From: Yeguia hominis
GTDB taxonomy: Bacteria; Bacillota; Clostridia; Oscillospirales; Acutalibacteraceae
Direction of reading: 5' to 3'
Length of the DNA stretch: 64,000 nucleotides
Assembly (NCBI RefSeq): GCF_014384705.1
Contig: NZ_JACRSN010000003.1
Location: forward strand, 1 to 64,000
Below are positions 32,848 to 42,700 of the stretch, one piece after another. The notes under the pieces were generated by a model. That model worked only from the letters and a program-made list of their open reading frames with translations. It was not told where the DNA came from and did no database searches. The translations under genes were made by a program, and so were the position numbers. Numbering within the stretch: position 1 is the first letter of the stretch; each line of letters starts with the position of its first letter.

Positions 32848-33414
32848 ATGGCAGGATTGGTTGAGAAGCTTCAGAAAATGTGGAATCCGCCGGATGATGA
32901 ATACGAGGAGTATTACGAGGAAGAGCCGGAGGAGACAGAGGCGCCAGCATCTCGGAGAGATTCTTATGCGGGACGTGGAGACTATGCAGACCACGGACGG
33001 ACGCAGGAAAACTTCGCAACACGGGAAAGTTACCGCGAACGGGACGGGGGCTATCCTTCCCGCGGGCCGGCACGCCGTGCGGCGTCGGATCCCGGTGCAT
33101 CCGGCAACAAGGTCGTCAATATCCACGCGACGACACAGCTGCAGGTCGTTTTGTTCCGTCCGGAACGCTTCGGCGAAGAAACCCGCAATATTGCCGATGA
33201 ACTTTTGAAGATGCATACCGTTGTGCTCAATCTGGAAAATACCAATAAGGACGTTTCGCGCCGGATTATTGACTTTTTGAGCGGCGTTGCCTATGCAAAC
33301 GGCGGAAAAATCAAACGCGTCGCAACCGACACCTTCATTATCACACCGTATAACGTGGATTTGATGGGAGACGACGTGCTCGATGAACTGGAAAATAACG
33401 GGGTCTACTTTTAA
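32848..33414 (+). CDS. sepF: Cell division protein SepF
   Basis: A 188-residue FtsZ-bundling and membrane-anchoring protein. The N-terminal amphipathic helix is MAGLVEKLQKMWN. A disordered acidic/arginine-rich linker spans about residues 12-90. The SepF core runs from VVNIHATTQLQVVLFRPERF to FIITPYNVDLMGDD. The ATG at 32848 is about 10 bases after AGGAGG; an ATG at 32821 lies upstream of that site. It acts with DivIVA and FtsZ at the septum. The usual ylmG and ylmH genes between sepF and divIVA are absent. Confidence 0.95.
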   Translation: MAGLVEKLQKMWNPPDDEYEEYYEEEPEETEAPASRRDSYAGRGDYADHGRTQENFATRESYRERDGGYPSRGPARRAASDPGASGNKVVNIHATTQLQVVLFRPERFGEETRNIADELLKMHTVVLNLENTNKDVSRRIIDFLSGVAYANGGKIKRVATDTFIITPYNVDLMGDDVLDELENNGVYF

Positions 33415-33470
33415 GGAGACCCGTTCTGCCCTGCGCAGAGATTTTTTAAGATGATTTGGAGGAAATTGGC

Positions 33471-34475
33471 ATGATCACGTTGGATGATATCGTAAATGCG
33501 AGCTTCGGAAGAGCAAGTTTTTCCGGCGGATACCGCACAGATGACGTCGATAATTTTCTGGATGTTGTCAAAGAGTCCTATGAAGAGCTGCTGCATAAAT
33601 ACAACGAGCAGAAGGAATCCTGTGAAGAGCTGAAAAAAGAAAACGAACAGCTCGTCGAAAAGATGGATGTCCTGGTTGACTGTGTGGAAGAATACCGCAG
33701 TGAAGAAAATGAAATTAAGGATGCGCTCATCAGCGCGCACAAGACGGCGGAAGCCTCTGTGCGGGACGCAAAGAAAAAAGCGGATCAGATGCTTTCAGAT
33801 GCGGCAGCCCGTGCGGATAAGATGGTCAAGGATGCTTCCGAACAGGCAAACCGGATGTTAAAAGACGCCAAGGAAGAGGCGGAAAGCCAAATCCAGTCGG
33901 TGCAGTCTAAAATTGACAGAAAAAAAGAAGAACTCGATGACATGAAAACGTCCGTGTCGGATTTCCGTGCAAAGCTGATTGCAATGTATCGTGAGCATCT
34001 GACGCTGATCGACGAGATTCCCTCCAAAAAGGAGACAAAGCCGGAAGTGCGGTATACGCCTGCACCGGCTCCTGCGCCGCAGCCTGTTCCGGCTCCGGTA
34101 GCTGCTCCGGTGCCCGCACCGGTTCCGGTTCAGCCGGAACCCGCGCCGCAGCCCGCGCCTGCGCCAGCACCGGCCGCTGTGCCGCAGCAATATGTACCGG
34201 CAATCCAGCCGCCGCGCCACGAAGCACCTGCGCCGCAGGCTCAAAAGCCGGAACCGCAGTATGCAGCGCCTGTGCAGCCCGCTCCGGCAGCGCAGCCGAC
34301 CGTGGCCTATGCACAGCAGCAGCCGGCGATGTCTTACGGCGAGGGGTTTACGCAGGTACAGCCCCAGCGGGAGCACCGCTATGAAACGCTGAACTTCGGC
34401 GAGGATTACGATATTTCCGACGAGGATGACGACGACGAGCCGACCGGCTTCTTTAAAAAGCGCAAAAAGAAATAA
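33471..34475 (+). CDS. divIVA: DivIVA domain-containing cell division/polarity protein
   Basis: A 334-residue protein. The membrane-curvature-sensing N-terminus is MITLDDIVNASFGRASFSGGY followed by YRTDDVDNFLD. A long coiled coil spans about residues 30-185 with repeated KDA/EQANRMLKDA patterns. A proline/alanine-rich low-complexity linker (about 200-285) and a short acidic then basic tail (DDDDEPTGFFKKRKKK) follow. The long proline linker makes it larger than Bacillus DivIVA (about 160 residues). GGAGG precedes the ATG at 33471. Confidence 0.92.
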   Translation: MITLDDIVNASFGRASFSGGYRTDDVDNFLDVVKESYEELLHKYNEQKESCEELKKENEQLVEKMDVLVDCVEEYRSEENEIKDALISAHKTAEASVRDAKKKADQMLSDAAARADKMVKDASEQANRMLKDAKEEAESQIQSVQSKIDRKKEELDDMKTSVSDFRAKLIAMYREHLTLIDEIPSKKETKPEVRYTPAPAPAPQPVPAPVAAPVPAPVPVQPEPAPQPAPAPAPAAVPQQYVPAIQPPRHEAPAPQAQKPEPQYAAPVQPAPAAQPTVAYAQQQPAMSYGEGFTQVQPQREHRYETLNFGEDYDISDEDDDDEPTGFFKKRKKK

Positions 34476-34507
34476 AATAAACAGGAATAAATGGGTGGGG
34501 CAGAACA

Positions 34508-37294
34508 ATGGATTACAAAAGCACGCTGAATCTTCCGAAAACAGACTTTTCCATGCAGGCCGGCCTTCCAAAACGGGAGCCGGAGATGCTGGCGCACTGG
34601 GAAGAAAACAAGACCTATGAAAAGCTGATGAAAAAGAACGAGGGCAAACCGCTTTATGTTCTTCACGATGGCCCTCCGTATGCAAACGGAGACATCCATC
34701 TCGGCACAGCCCTCAACAAGACGCTGAAGGATATCATTGTCCGCTATAAAAATATGACCGGTTTTCAGGCGCCGTATGTTCCGGGTTGGGATACGCACGG
34801 CCTGCCGACAGAACTGAAGGCACGCAAAAAGGCCGGCGTCAGCAATTCCACCGCAATTTCCGACGTTGAGCTGCGGAAAATCTGCCGGGAATTTGCACTC
34901 GGCTACCTCGACGACCAGCGCACACAGTTTAAACGCTTGGGCGGTCTCGGAGAGTGGGACAATCCGTATATCACACTCAATAAAGAATTTGAAGCCAAAC
35001 AGATTGAACTCTTTGCGGAGATGGCTTCCCAGGGCTATATTTATAAGGGCCTCAAGCCGGTGTACTGGTGCGCGGACTGTGAGACCGCACTGGCCGAAGC
35101 GGAGATCGAATACATGGAAGATCCCTGCGATTCGATTTATGTCAAATTCCGTGTAACAGACGATCAGGGCAAATTCCGTGCGCTCGGCGTGGATCCGGAG
35201 AAGGTCTATTTCGTCATTTGGACGACAACGACCTGGACGCTGCCCGGAAACCTTGCAATCTGCCTGGGGTCGGAGTTCGACTATGTGCTGTTAAAAGCCG
35301 GCGAAGAATATTATGTGATGGCGGAGGCGCTCGCAAAACCTACGATGGAAGCTGCCAACATTACAGAGTATGAAGTGGTCGGAAAATTCCTCGGTTCTGA
35401 TCTCGAATACATGAAAGCTGCGCATCCGTTCCTGCCGCGGGAGTCCCTCGTGATCCTGGGAGATCACGTGACGCTCGAGAGCGGTACCGGCTGCGTTCAT
35501 ACCGCGCCTGGCCACGGCGTTGAGGACTATGAAGTGTGCCGCGACCATTACCCGGAGATTCCGATTGTGGTTCCGGTGGACAGCCATGGCCGCCTGACCA
35601 AAGAGGCGGGAAAATTTGAAGGTCTGACAACTGCAGAAGCCAATGCTGCGATTGCAGAGGAGCTCAAATCTTCCGGCGCACTGTTTGCCATTGAAAAAAT
35701 CATTCACCAATATCCGCATTGCTGGCGCTGCAAAAAGCCGGTTATTTACCGTGCGACAGAACAGTGGTTCTGCTCTGTGGAAGCCATCAAGGAGCAGGCT
35801 GTCGAAGCCATCCGGAAGGTGAAATGGATCCCCGGCTGGGGAGAAGAGCGCATCGCTTCCATGGTGCGCGACCGTAATGACTGGTGTATTTCCCGTCAGC
35901 GCCGGTGGGGTGTCCCGATCCCGATTTTTTACTGCAAGGATTGCGGCGAAGCGCTGATTTCCAAAAAAGCGATGCGCGCAGTGTCGGATTTGTTCCGCCG
36001 GGAAGGCAGTGATGCCTGGTATCTCCACGACGCTTCGGAGATTTTGCCGGAAGGCACCGTCTGTGAAAAGTGCGGTGGAACGGCCTTTACCAAAGAGCTG
36101 GATATCATGGATGTCTGGTTTGATTCCGGCGTGACGCATGCTGCGGTTTGCGATACCCGTCCGTATCTGCACTGGCCCGCCGACCTCTATCTTGAGGGCG
36201 CCGACCAGTATCGCGGCTGGTTCCAGTCTTCCCTTTTGACCTCTGTCGCTTGGCGCGGAACCGCACCGTACAAGGCAGTTGTCACCCATGGATGGGTTGT
36301 AGACGGCGAAGGCCGGAAAATGTCGAAGTCGCTCGGCAATGGAATCGATCCGAGTGAGATCGTCAATCAGTACGGCGCAGATATCCTGCGGCTGTGGGTG
36401 GCATCCTCCGACTATCACGCGGATATCCGGATTTCCAAAGAAATTCTCAAACAGCTTTCCGATGCGTATCGCAAGATCCGCAATACTGCGCGGTTTATTC
36501 TCGGCAATCTCAACGGCTTTGACCCGGATCGCGATTCGGTTACTGCAGAAGAACTTCAGCCGATTGACCGCTGGGCGCTCTGTGCATTTGAGGCGCTTGT
36601 CCGCAAGGCGCGCCGTGGATATGACACCTTTGAGTTCCATCAGGCGTTCCACGCAATTCACAACTTCTGTGTGGTCGATATGTCGAACTTCTATCTCGAC
36701 GTAATTAAGGATCGTCTGTATGTTGAAAAGAAAGACAGCGTGGCCCGCCGTGCGGCGCAGACGGCCATGTATCAGATCCTTGACGGGCTGACCAGACTGA
36801 TGGCGCCGATCCTGGCGTTTACTTCGGATGAAATCTGGCATGCGATGCCGCATAAGGCGTCGGACGATGTCGAAAATGTGGTCTTCAACGAGATTCCGCA
36901 GGCGAAAGACCTGGAAGCGGAACATGCGTTTATGGAACAGTGGGATCGAATTCATGCGATTCGCGATGTCGTGAAAAAGGCGCTGGAGCTGGCGCGTTCC
37001 GAGAAAGTGATCGGCGCAGCCCTGGATGCAAAGGTGCGGCTCTTCTGTGACGAAGAGACCTACGCATTTGCAAAATCTGTAGAAAATGAACTGGCAACAG
37101 CATTCATTGTTTCTCAGATTGAAATCGTAGAAGGCGGCGAAGGCGAGTATCACGGCGATTTGCCCGGCGTTTCGGTTACGGTTCTGCATGCGGAGGGCGA
37201 AAAGTGCCCGCGCTGCTGGAGCTACAGCCACACCATCGGCAGCGATCCGGAGCATCCGGAAGTTTGCGCCAGATGCGCAAAGGCGCTGCAATAA
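34508..37294 (+). CDS. ileS: Isoleucyl-tRNA synthetase
   Basis: A 928-residue class I synthetase. The HIGH-type motif is in PPYANGDIHLGTAL, the editing domain carries GTGCVHTAPGHG, and KMSKS is GRKMSKSLGN. The C-terminal zinc finger is CPRCWSYSHT and CARCAKAL. Length and motifs are those of the bacterial mupirocin-sensitive type. There is no T-box upstream, unlike many Firmicute ileS genes; it seems to be transcribed with divIVA, 32 bases upstream. Confidence 0.98.
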   Translation: MDYKSTLNLPKTDFSMQAGLPKREPEMLAHWEENKTYEKLMKKNEGKPLYVLHDGPPYANGDIHLGTALNKTLKDIIVRYKNMTGFQAPYVPGWDTHGLPTELKARKKAGVSNSTAISDVELRKICREFALGYLDDQRTQFKRLGGLGEWDNPYITLNKEFEAKQIELFAEMASQGYIYKGLKPVYWCADCETALAEAEIEYMEDPCDSIYVKFRVTDDQGKFRALGVDPEKVYFVIWTTTTWTLPGNLAICLGSEFDYVLLKAGEEYYVMAEALAKPTMEAANITEYEVVGKFLGSDLEYMKAAHPFLPRESLVILGDHVTLESGTGCVHTAPGHGVEDYEVCRDHYPEIPIVVPVDSHGRLTKEAGKFEGLTTAEANAAIAEELKSSGALFAIEKIIHQYPHCWRCKKPVIYRATEQWFCSVEAIKEQAVEAIRKVKWIPGWGEERIASMVRDRNDWCISRQRRWGVPIPIFYCKDCGEALISKKAMRAVSDLFRREGSDAWYLHDASEILPEGTVCEKCGGTAFTKELDIMDVWFDSGVTHAAVCDTRPYLHWPADLYLEGADQYRGWFQSSLLTSVAWRGTAPYKAVVTHGWVVDGEGRKMSKSLGNGIDPSEIVNQYGADILRLWVASSDYHADIRISKEILKQLSDAYRKIRNTARFILGNLNGFDPDRDSVTAEELQPIDRWALCAFEALVRKARRGYDTFEFHQAFHAIHNFCVVDMSNFYLDVIKDRLYVEKKDSVARRAAQTAMYQILDGLTRLMAPILAFTSDEIWHAMPHKASDDVENVVFNEIPQAKDLEAEHAFMEQWDRIHAIRDVVKKALELARSEKVIGAALDAKVRLFCDEETYAFAKSVENELATAFIVSQIEIVEGGEGEYHGDLPGVSVTVLHAEGEKCPRCWSYSHTIGSDPEHPEVCARCAKALQ

Positions 37295-37305
37295 ACAGCC
37301 GGACA

Positions 37306-37335
37306 ATGGGCGGGTAGGAATGCCCGCCCATTCTT
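37306..37335 (+). other. Intercistronic hairpin between ileS and lspA
   Basis: AATGGGCGGG pairs with CCCGCCCATT, but no T run follows. More likely an mRNA processing or stability element than a terminator. Confidence 0.5.
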
Positions 37336-37365
37336 GACCCCATTTTAAAAGAGGAGCGTGTTTCC

Positions 37366-37866
37366 ATGCCGGTTCTTTTCGTTGTGCTGATTGTTCTGGC
37401 AATCGGAGTGGATCAGGGAATCAAATATTTTGCAGCTGACTTGCTGCAGGGAGGAAATTCAGTAGAGGCGATCCCGAATTTTCTTTCGTTCACATATGTG
37501 GAAAACCGCGGCGCTGCATTCGGAATGATGCAGGGCATGACGATTGCACTTTCTGTTGTGACGGGCATTTGCTGCGTTCTGTTGCTTTGGATTTTGTTTC
37601 GCTACCGTTCCCATAATTTTCTTTCCCGTGCGGCCTGTATTTTGATTGTTGCCGGTGGAATCGGAAACCTGATTGACCGGATTCGGCTGGGATATGTGAT
37701 CGATTTTATCAAAATTTCATTTTTTCCGCCGGTATTCAACTTCGCAGACTGCTGCGTCACGGTGGGCGTAATTCTGGCCATTTTACATGTCCTGCTTCTC
37801 GAAATGCAGAAAAAGAAAAAGGAACCGAAAGCCGATGAGCAGACAGATTCAAATCTCGATTCCTGA
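37366..37866 (+). CDS. lspA: Prolipoprotein signal peptidase (signal peptidase II)
   Basis: A 166-residue membrane aspartyl protease that cleaves lipoprotein signal peptides. Four membrane helices. Catalytic aspartates are D113 (GYVIDFI) and D128 (FNFADCC), and GNLIDRIRLG and VENRGAAFG are the other conserved boxes. It would process lipoproteins such as the sugar-binding protein at 51642. It overlaps the next gene by 32 bases, a conserved lspA-ylyB arrangement. Confidence 0.96.
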   Translation: MPVLFVVLIVLAIGVDQGIKYFAADLLQGGNSVEAIPNFLSFTYVENRGAAFGMMQGMTIALSVVTGICCVLLLWILFRYRSHNFLSRAACILIVAGGIGNLIDRIRLGYVIDFIKISFFPPVFNFADCCVTVGVILAILHVLLLEMQKKKKEPKADEQTDSNLDS

Positions 37867-38755
37867 ACAGCAGGCGGCCCGGATTGACAAATTGATTGCG
37901 GATGCCGAGGAAAGCCTGACCCGTTCTGCGGCGCAGAAGCTGATTGCAGAGGGGCATGTGCTGTTAAACGGCGTTTGTGCGCAAAAAAGCGCGATGCCGA
38001 AGCCGGGGGATGTGCTGGTGGTTGAGATTCCGAACCCAGAGCCGATTGCGGCGAAGCCGGAAAACATTCCGCTGGAGATTTTGTACGAGGACGACGATCT
38101 GCTGGTTGTCAATAAGCCGAAGGGCATGGTGGTGCATCCGGCTGCTGGTAATTACGACGGCACGCTGGTCAATGCGCTGCTGTATCATTGCGGAGATTCC
38201 CTTTCCGGAATTAACGGGGAAATCCGTCCGGGAATTGTCCACCGAATCGATAAAGATACGAGCGGCCTTTTGATTGTCGCCAAAAACGATGCGGCGCACC
38301 AAGCGTTGGCAAAGCAGATTCAGGCGCATTCTTTTACCCGGATTTATGAAGCGGTTGTTTACGGAAATCTCAAAGAAAACGAGGGAACCGTCGACGCACC
38401 GATCGGCCGCCATCCGGTCAAGCGAAAAATGATGGCCGTGGAGCCGAAACACGGGCGTCCGGCGGTCACGCATTATACGGTTATTCGCCGGTATCGCGGA
38501 TTTACGCATATTCGGCTGCGTTTGGAAACCGGGCGGACGCACCAGATCCGGGTGCATATGGCTTATCTTGGCCATCCGATTGCCGGAGATCCGGTCTACG
38601 GGCCGAAAAAGGTGATCACAGCACTTGCCGGACAGTGTTTACATGCGCGGGTAATCGGATTTGTGCATCCGCGGGATGGACGGTATTTGGAGTTCGAAAG
38701 CCCGCTGCCGGACTCCTTTTTGCGCTTTTTGCACACGCTGACGCCAATCGAATAA
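37835..38755 (+). CDS. RluA-family pseudouridine synthase (RluD/YlyB-like)
   Basis: A 306-residue protein with an N-terminal S4 RNA-binding domain (ARIDKLIADAEESLTRSAAQKLI) and the catalytic domain. The active-site Asp is in HRIDKDTSGLLIVAKN; GRTHQIRVHMAYLGHPIAGDPVYG is conserved. It converts uridines of 23S rRNA to pseudouridine; the exact site is inferred from RluD similarity. The ATG at 37835 follows AAGGAA and lies inside the end of lspA. Confidence 0.92.
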   Translation: MSRQIQISIPEQQAARIDKLIADAEESLTRSAAQKLIAEGHVLLNGVCAQKSAMPKPGDVLVVEIPNPEPIAAKPENIPLEILYEDDDLLVVNKPKGMVVHPAAGNYDGTLVNALLYHCGDSLSGINGEIRPGIVHRIDKDTSGLLIVAKNDAAHQALAKQIQAHSFTRIYEAVVYGNLKENEGTVDAPIGRHPVKRKMMAVEPKHGRPAVTHYTVIRRYRGFTHIRLRLETGRTHQIRVHMAYLGHPIAGDPVYGPKKVITALAGQCLHARVIGFVHPRDGRYLEFESPLPDSFLRFLHTLTPIE

Positions 38756-38768
38756 CGGAGGCATGCGT

Positions 38769-39212
38769 ATGAATCGGCAAACCCGCATTTTGCTCGGTGT
38801 GGGGGTTCTGTTGTTCGCCGGAATCCTCTTCTATAATCTCTTTTTTACCCCATCCGTGACGTTTGTCCGTGCACAGCCATCTTCAGAGCCTGCAGGATCA
38901 GTCTGTGCGGAGAAATCCGGATTTACAGAATCGTATCCGGCGTCCACGGACGCAGCGGCATCGGATTCCGTAGCATCCGATGTCTTGTCAGCCGATCATG
39001 CTGCGGCAGCAACGGTTTCCATCAACACGGCAAGTGCGGAAGAACTCAGCGATGCACTCAAGGGTGTCGGACCGGTGATTGCAGAGCGGATTGTGGCGTA
39101 TCGTGAGGAACATGGTCCGTTTCAAACCAAAGAGGAACTCAAAAACGTGAAAGGGATCGGCGAGAAAATCTATGCGCAGATTGAGCCGTTCCTGACGTTG
39201 GATGAAGAATAG
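38769..39212 (+). CDS. comEA: ComEA-like helix-hairpin-helix DNA-binding protein
   Basis: A 147-residue membrane-anchored protein. One N-terminal helix (ILLGVGVLLFAGILFYNLFF), a serine/alanine-rich linker, then two HhH motifs: INTASAEELSDALKGVGPVIAERIVAYREEHGPF and LKNVKGIGEKIYAQIEPFL. ComEA binds incoming DNA at the cell surface and passes it to ComEC, also present at 4624. The SLBB domain seen in many ComEA proteins is missing. The ATG at 38769 lies 8 bases after GGAGG; one at 38763 is too close. Confidence 0.85.
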   Translation: MNRQTRILLGVGVLLFAGILFYNLFFTPSVTFVRAQPSSEPAGSVCAEKSGFTESYPASTDAAASDSVASDVLSADHAAAATVSINTASAEELSDALKGVGPVIAERIVAYREEHGPFQTKEELKNVKGIGEKIYAQIEPFLTLDEE

Positions 39213-39256
39213 AAGCACTGCGGCGCTGAAAAGCAGCGTTCGCAGTGCTTTTTTGT
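39213..39256 (+). terminator. Terminator of the ileS-comEA block
   Basis: AAGCACTGCG (from about 39213) pairs with CGCAGTGCTT (39241-39250), followed by TTTTTG. Confidence 0.85.
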
Positions 39257-39284
39257 GTATCGACCGGCATTGCGGTCGATACAC
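39255..39284. repeat. Perfect 11-bp inverted repeat
   Basis: GTGTATCGACC (39255-39265) and GGTCGATACAC (39274-39284) around GGCATTGC, directly after the comEA terminator. It lacks a T tract, so it is not a second terminator. Confidence 0.7.
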
Positions 39285-39606
39285 AATGCCAGATGTTTTG
39301 CAGAAAGCGGGTCACATAAACGGTGTTTTTATAAGTTAAGTCAGATTTGCATGAAACAATGGGCGCTTGTCAGTTTTGATCCGGAGAATGATTCCATATG
39401 GAAATGCAAAACAGGCGCTTTTTTAATAGGTCATTCGAGGGTTGACGCATGTGAAAAAGGTCCTGCTTTTCGGCGTTGCCGGACGGAAAATTCATCGACG
39501 TGCCCGGGAAAGATGGTGAATTTTTACAGAAATCGGTGTACCATGCTGCAGCGCAAAAGGAATACCGGCACAAAGTGAAAAAAGTCTGACATTTTGCTGC
39601 TTTTGG
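39285..39606. other. Intergenic region upstream of the SH3-repeat gene
   Basis: No gene recognised. It includes an eight-pair hairpin with wide loop, GCGCTTGT (about 39366-39373) with ACAGGCGC (about 39411-39418), followed by TTTTTTAAT. That could terminate a short plus-strand RNA. Confidence 0.45.
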
Positions 39607-39635
39607 TTGCATTTTGTGTGGAACTCCTTTATAAT
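39607..39635 (+). promoter_or_regulatory. Promoter of the SH3-repeat gene
   Basis: TTGCAT (39607-39612), 17-base spacer, TATAAT (39630-39635), about 95 bases before the start codon. Confidence 0.7.
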
Positions 39636-39729
39636 AATTTTGATTATGGTAAACATAAACCGCATCTTTGATGCTTTGCAATACAGAAATTTTTGTGCAA
39701 ATGAAATGTCATGGCTTAGGAGTGGTAAC

Positions 39730-42700
39730 ATGCAAAAAGGAACAGGAACCTGGAAACGAATCATCGCATTTTTGACAGCATTTTTACTTGTTTTTGGAAT
39801 TGCGGCTTCCTCTTTGCCGCTTTCCGTGACGGTTCGGGCACAGACCACAGCCACGACGACCGACCCGGTAAATCTCCGATCCGGCCCGGGTACCTCGTAT
39901 TCCGTCGTGACGACGCTTGCGCAGGGGACAACGGTGACGGTTACCGATACGAGCAATTCCAAATGGTATGCAGTGAAAACGTCCGGTGGGAATACCGGCT
40001 ATATCAGCGTGGAGTATCTGAAACTGGCGGCGTCAGAAAACCTCGGCACGGCGACAACAACGGATGTCCTGAATCTGCGCAAAGGCGCGGGAACGTCCTA
40101 CGGCATTGTCACAACGCTTGCGAAGGGCACAAAGGTGACGATCCTTGAAAAGACGAGCAAAACTTGGTACAAGGTCAAGACCTCGAGCAACAAGACGGGG
40201 TATGTGAGCGTCGAATACCTGAAAGTGGACAGCAGTTCTTCCGGAAATACATCGGAGCCGGAGAAAAACCTCGGCACGGCGACAACAACGGATGTCCTGA
40301 ATCTGCGCAAAGGCGCGGGAACGTCCTACGGCATCGTCACAACGCTTGCAAAGGGCACGAAGGTGACGATCCTCGAAAAGACGAGCAAAAGCTGGTACAA
40401 GGTAAAAACTGCGAGCAACAAGACAGGGTATGTGAGCGTCGAATACCTGAAAGTGAACAGCAGTTCTTCCGGAAATACATCGGAGTCGGAGAAGAACCTC
40501 GGCACGGCGACAACAACGGATGTCCTGAATCTGCGCAAAGGCGCGGGAACGTCCTACGGCATCGTCACAACACTTGCGAAGGGCACAAAGGTGACGATCC
40601 TCGAAAAGACGAGCAAAAGCTGGTATAAGGTCAAGACCTCGAGCAACAAGACGGGGTATGTGAGCGTCGAATACCTGAAAGCGGACAGCAGCAATTCTTC
40701 TTCCGGAAATACATCGGAGCCGGAGAAAAAACTCGGCACGGCGACAACAACGGCAGCGCTCAATCTGCGCAAAGGCGCGGGAACGTCCTACGGCATCGTC
40801 ACAACGCTTGCAAAGGGCACGAAGGTGACGATCCTCGAAAAGACGAGCAAAAGCTGGTACAAGGTCAAGACCTCGAGCAACAAGACAGGGTATGTGAGCG
40901 TCGAATACCTGAAAGTGAACAGCAGTTCTTCCGGAAATACATCGGAGCCGGAGAAGAACCTCGGCACCGCGACAACAACGGATGTCCTGAATCTGCGCAA
41001 AGGCGCGGGAACGTCCTACGGCATTGTCACAACGCTTGCCAAGGGCACGAAGGTGACGATCCTCGAAAAGACAAGCAAAACTTGGTACAAGGTCAAGACC
41101 TCGAGCAACAAGACGGGGTACGTGAGCGTCGAATACCTGAAAGTAGACAGCAACAATTCTTCTTCCGGAAATACATCGGAGCCGGAGAAAAACCTCGGTA
41201 CGGCGACAACAACGGATGTCCTGAATCTGCGCAAAGGCGCGGGAACGTCCTACGGCATCGTCACAACGCTTGCGAAGGGCACAAAGGTGACGATCCTCGA
41301 AAAGACGAGCAAAAGCTGGTACAAGGTCAAGACCTCGAGCAACAAGACAGGGTATGTGAGCGTCGAATACCTGAAAGTGAACAGCAGTTCTTCCGGAAAT
41401 ACATCGGAGCCGGAGAAGAACCTCGGCACCGCGACAACAACGGATGTCCTGAATCTGCGCAAAGGCGCGGGAACGTCCTACGGCATCGTCACAACGCTTG
41501 CAAAGGGCACGAAGGTGACGATCCTCGAAAAGACGAGCAAAAGCTGGTACAAGGTAAAAACTGCGAGCAACAAAACGGGGTACGTGAGTACGGATTATAT
41601 CAAGGTGACATCCGCAGAGCAGGATCCCGAGCCGGCCGCTGAGACCACGATGAAACTCAATGCCAGCAGCCGCACAATGGAGATCGGCGATACCTACACG
41701 CTCAAAGCGACCGTTACGAACGGAGACGGAACCAAACCTTCGGCGTCGAGTTCTAAAAAAGCAGTGGCGACGGTTTCGTACAAGTCGGCATCCTCAAATG
41801 TTTATCGATATACGATCAAAGCTGTGAGCGCCGGCAGCGCCACGATTACGGTCAAACTCGGCAGCATCAAAAAGACGATCAAGGTTACGGTGAAAGAAGC
41901 GCCCGCGCCGGAGGTGAAATATGCGCAGACCACGACCGGGCTGAATCTGCGGAAAGGTCCGGATACGTCCTATGAGATCATTACGACCCTGCCTTCCGGC
42001 ACAATTTTGACAGTGCTGGAGGAAGCTAAGGCAGGCTGGGTCAAGGTGCAGACTGCGAGCGGATATACCGGATATGTCAGTACGGACTATATCCGCTATG
42101 TTTCGGGAAGTTCCGGTGAAATTACGCTTTCGCACACTTCTGTGAAAATTCCGCAGGGAAAAACGATGTACACGACGGCCAGTGCGGCAAATTCCGGATC
42201 GGTGATTCTCTGGTCCAGCAGCAACCCCGATGTCGCAACCGTGCACGACGGATATATCTATGCGGTGTCCAAAGGCAGTGCGACGATCACCGCGATGGAC
42301 AGCTCCGGCAAAAACAAAGCAACCTGTTCGGTAAAGGTTACGGAAGCGGAACCGGTGAAATTTGTGTATGCTTCGCCGAATACGGTCGGGGTCAATACCG
42401 AGATGGAGCTTGTCGCCATTACGGATACCAGCCGCAGCGCAGTAAAATTTGTGGTGGAGACGGAAAGCGGCAGCACAAAGTCCTATACGGTGAAGAAATA
42501 TCAGGCAGAAACGAACGAAGCCGACGAGGGCATGGCGGAAAATGCAACGCGGGTTTGGAAACAGAGCGTGAAATTTTCAAAAGCCGGGTCCTACACGGTG
42601 AAGGTCTATGCACAGAATTCGTCCGGCTGGAGCAGCGGGTATGAAGAGATGGAGGCCTTTGTTGTCGAGACGACGGATCAGACGACAACCGCATATGGCG

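Noticed and set aside
35291..37402. 703-codon minus-strand frame
   Set aside because: Antisense of ileS, which has complete synthetase motifs.
40098..41462. Repeated short minus-strand frames of 70-72 codons
   Set aside because: They are antisense images of the SH3b coding repeats, one per unit, and not a family of small genes.
40042..41649. Regular 228/234-bp repeats considered as a CRISPR or satellite array
   Set aside because: The units are coding, in frame, and encode SH3b domains; there are no short repeats with unique spacers.
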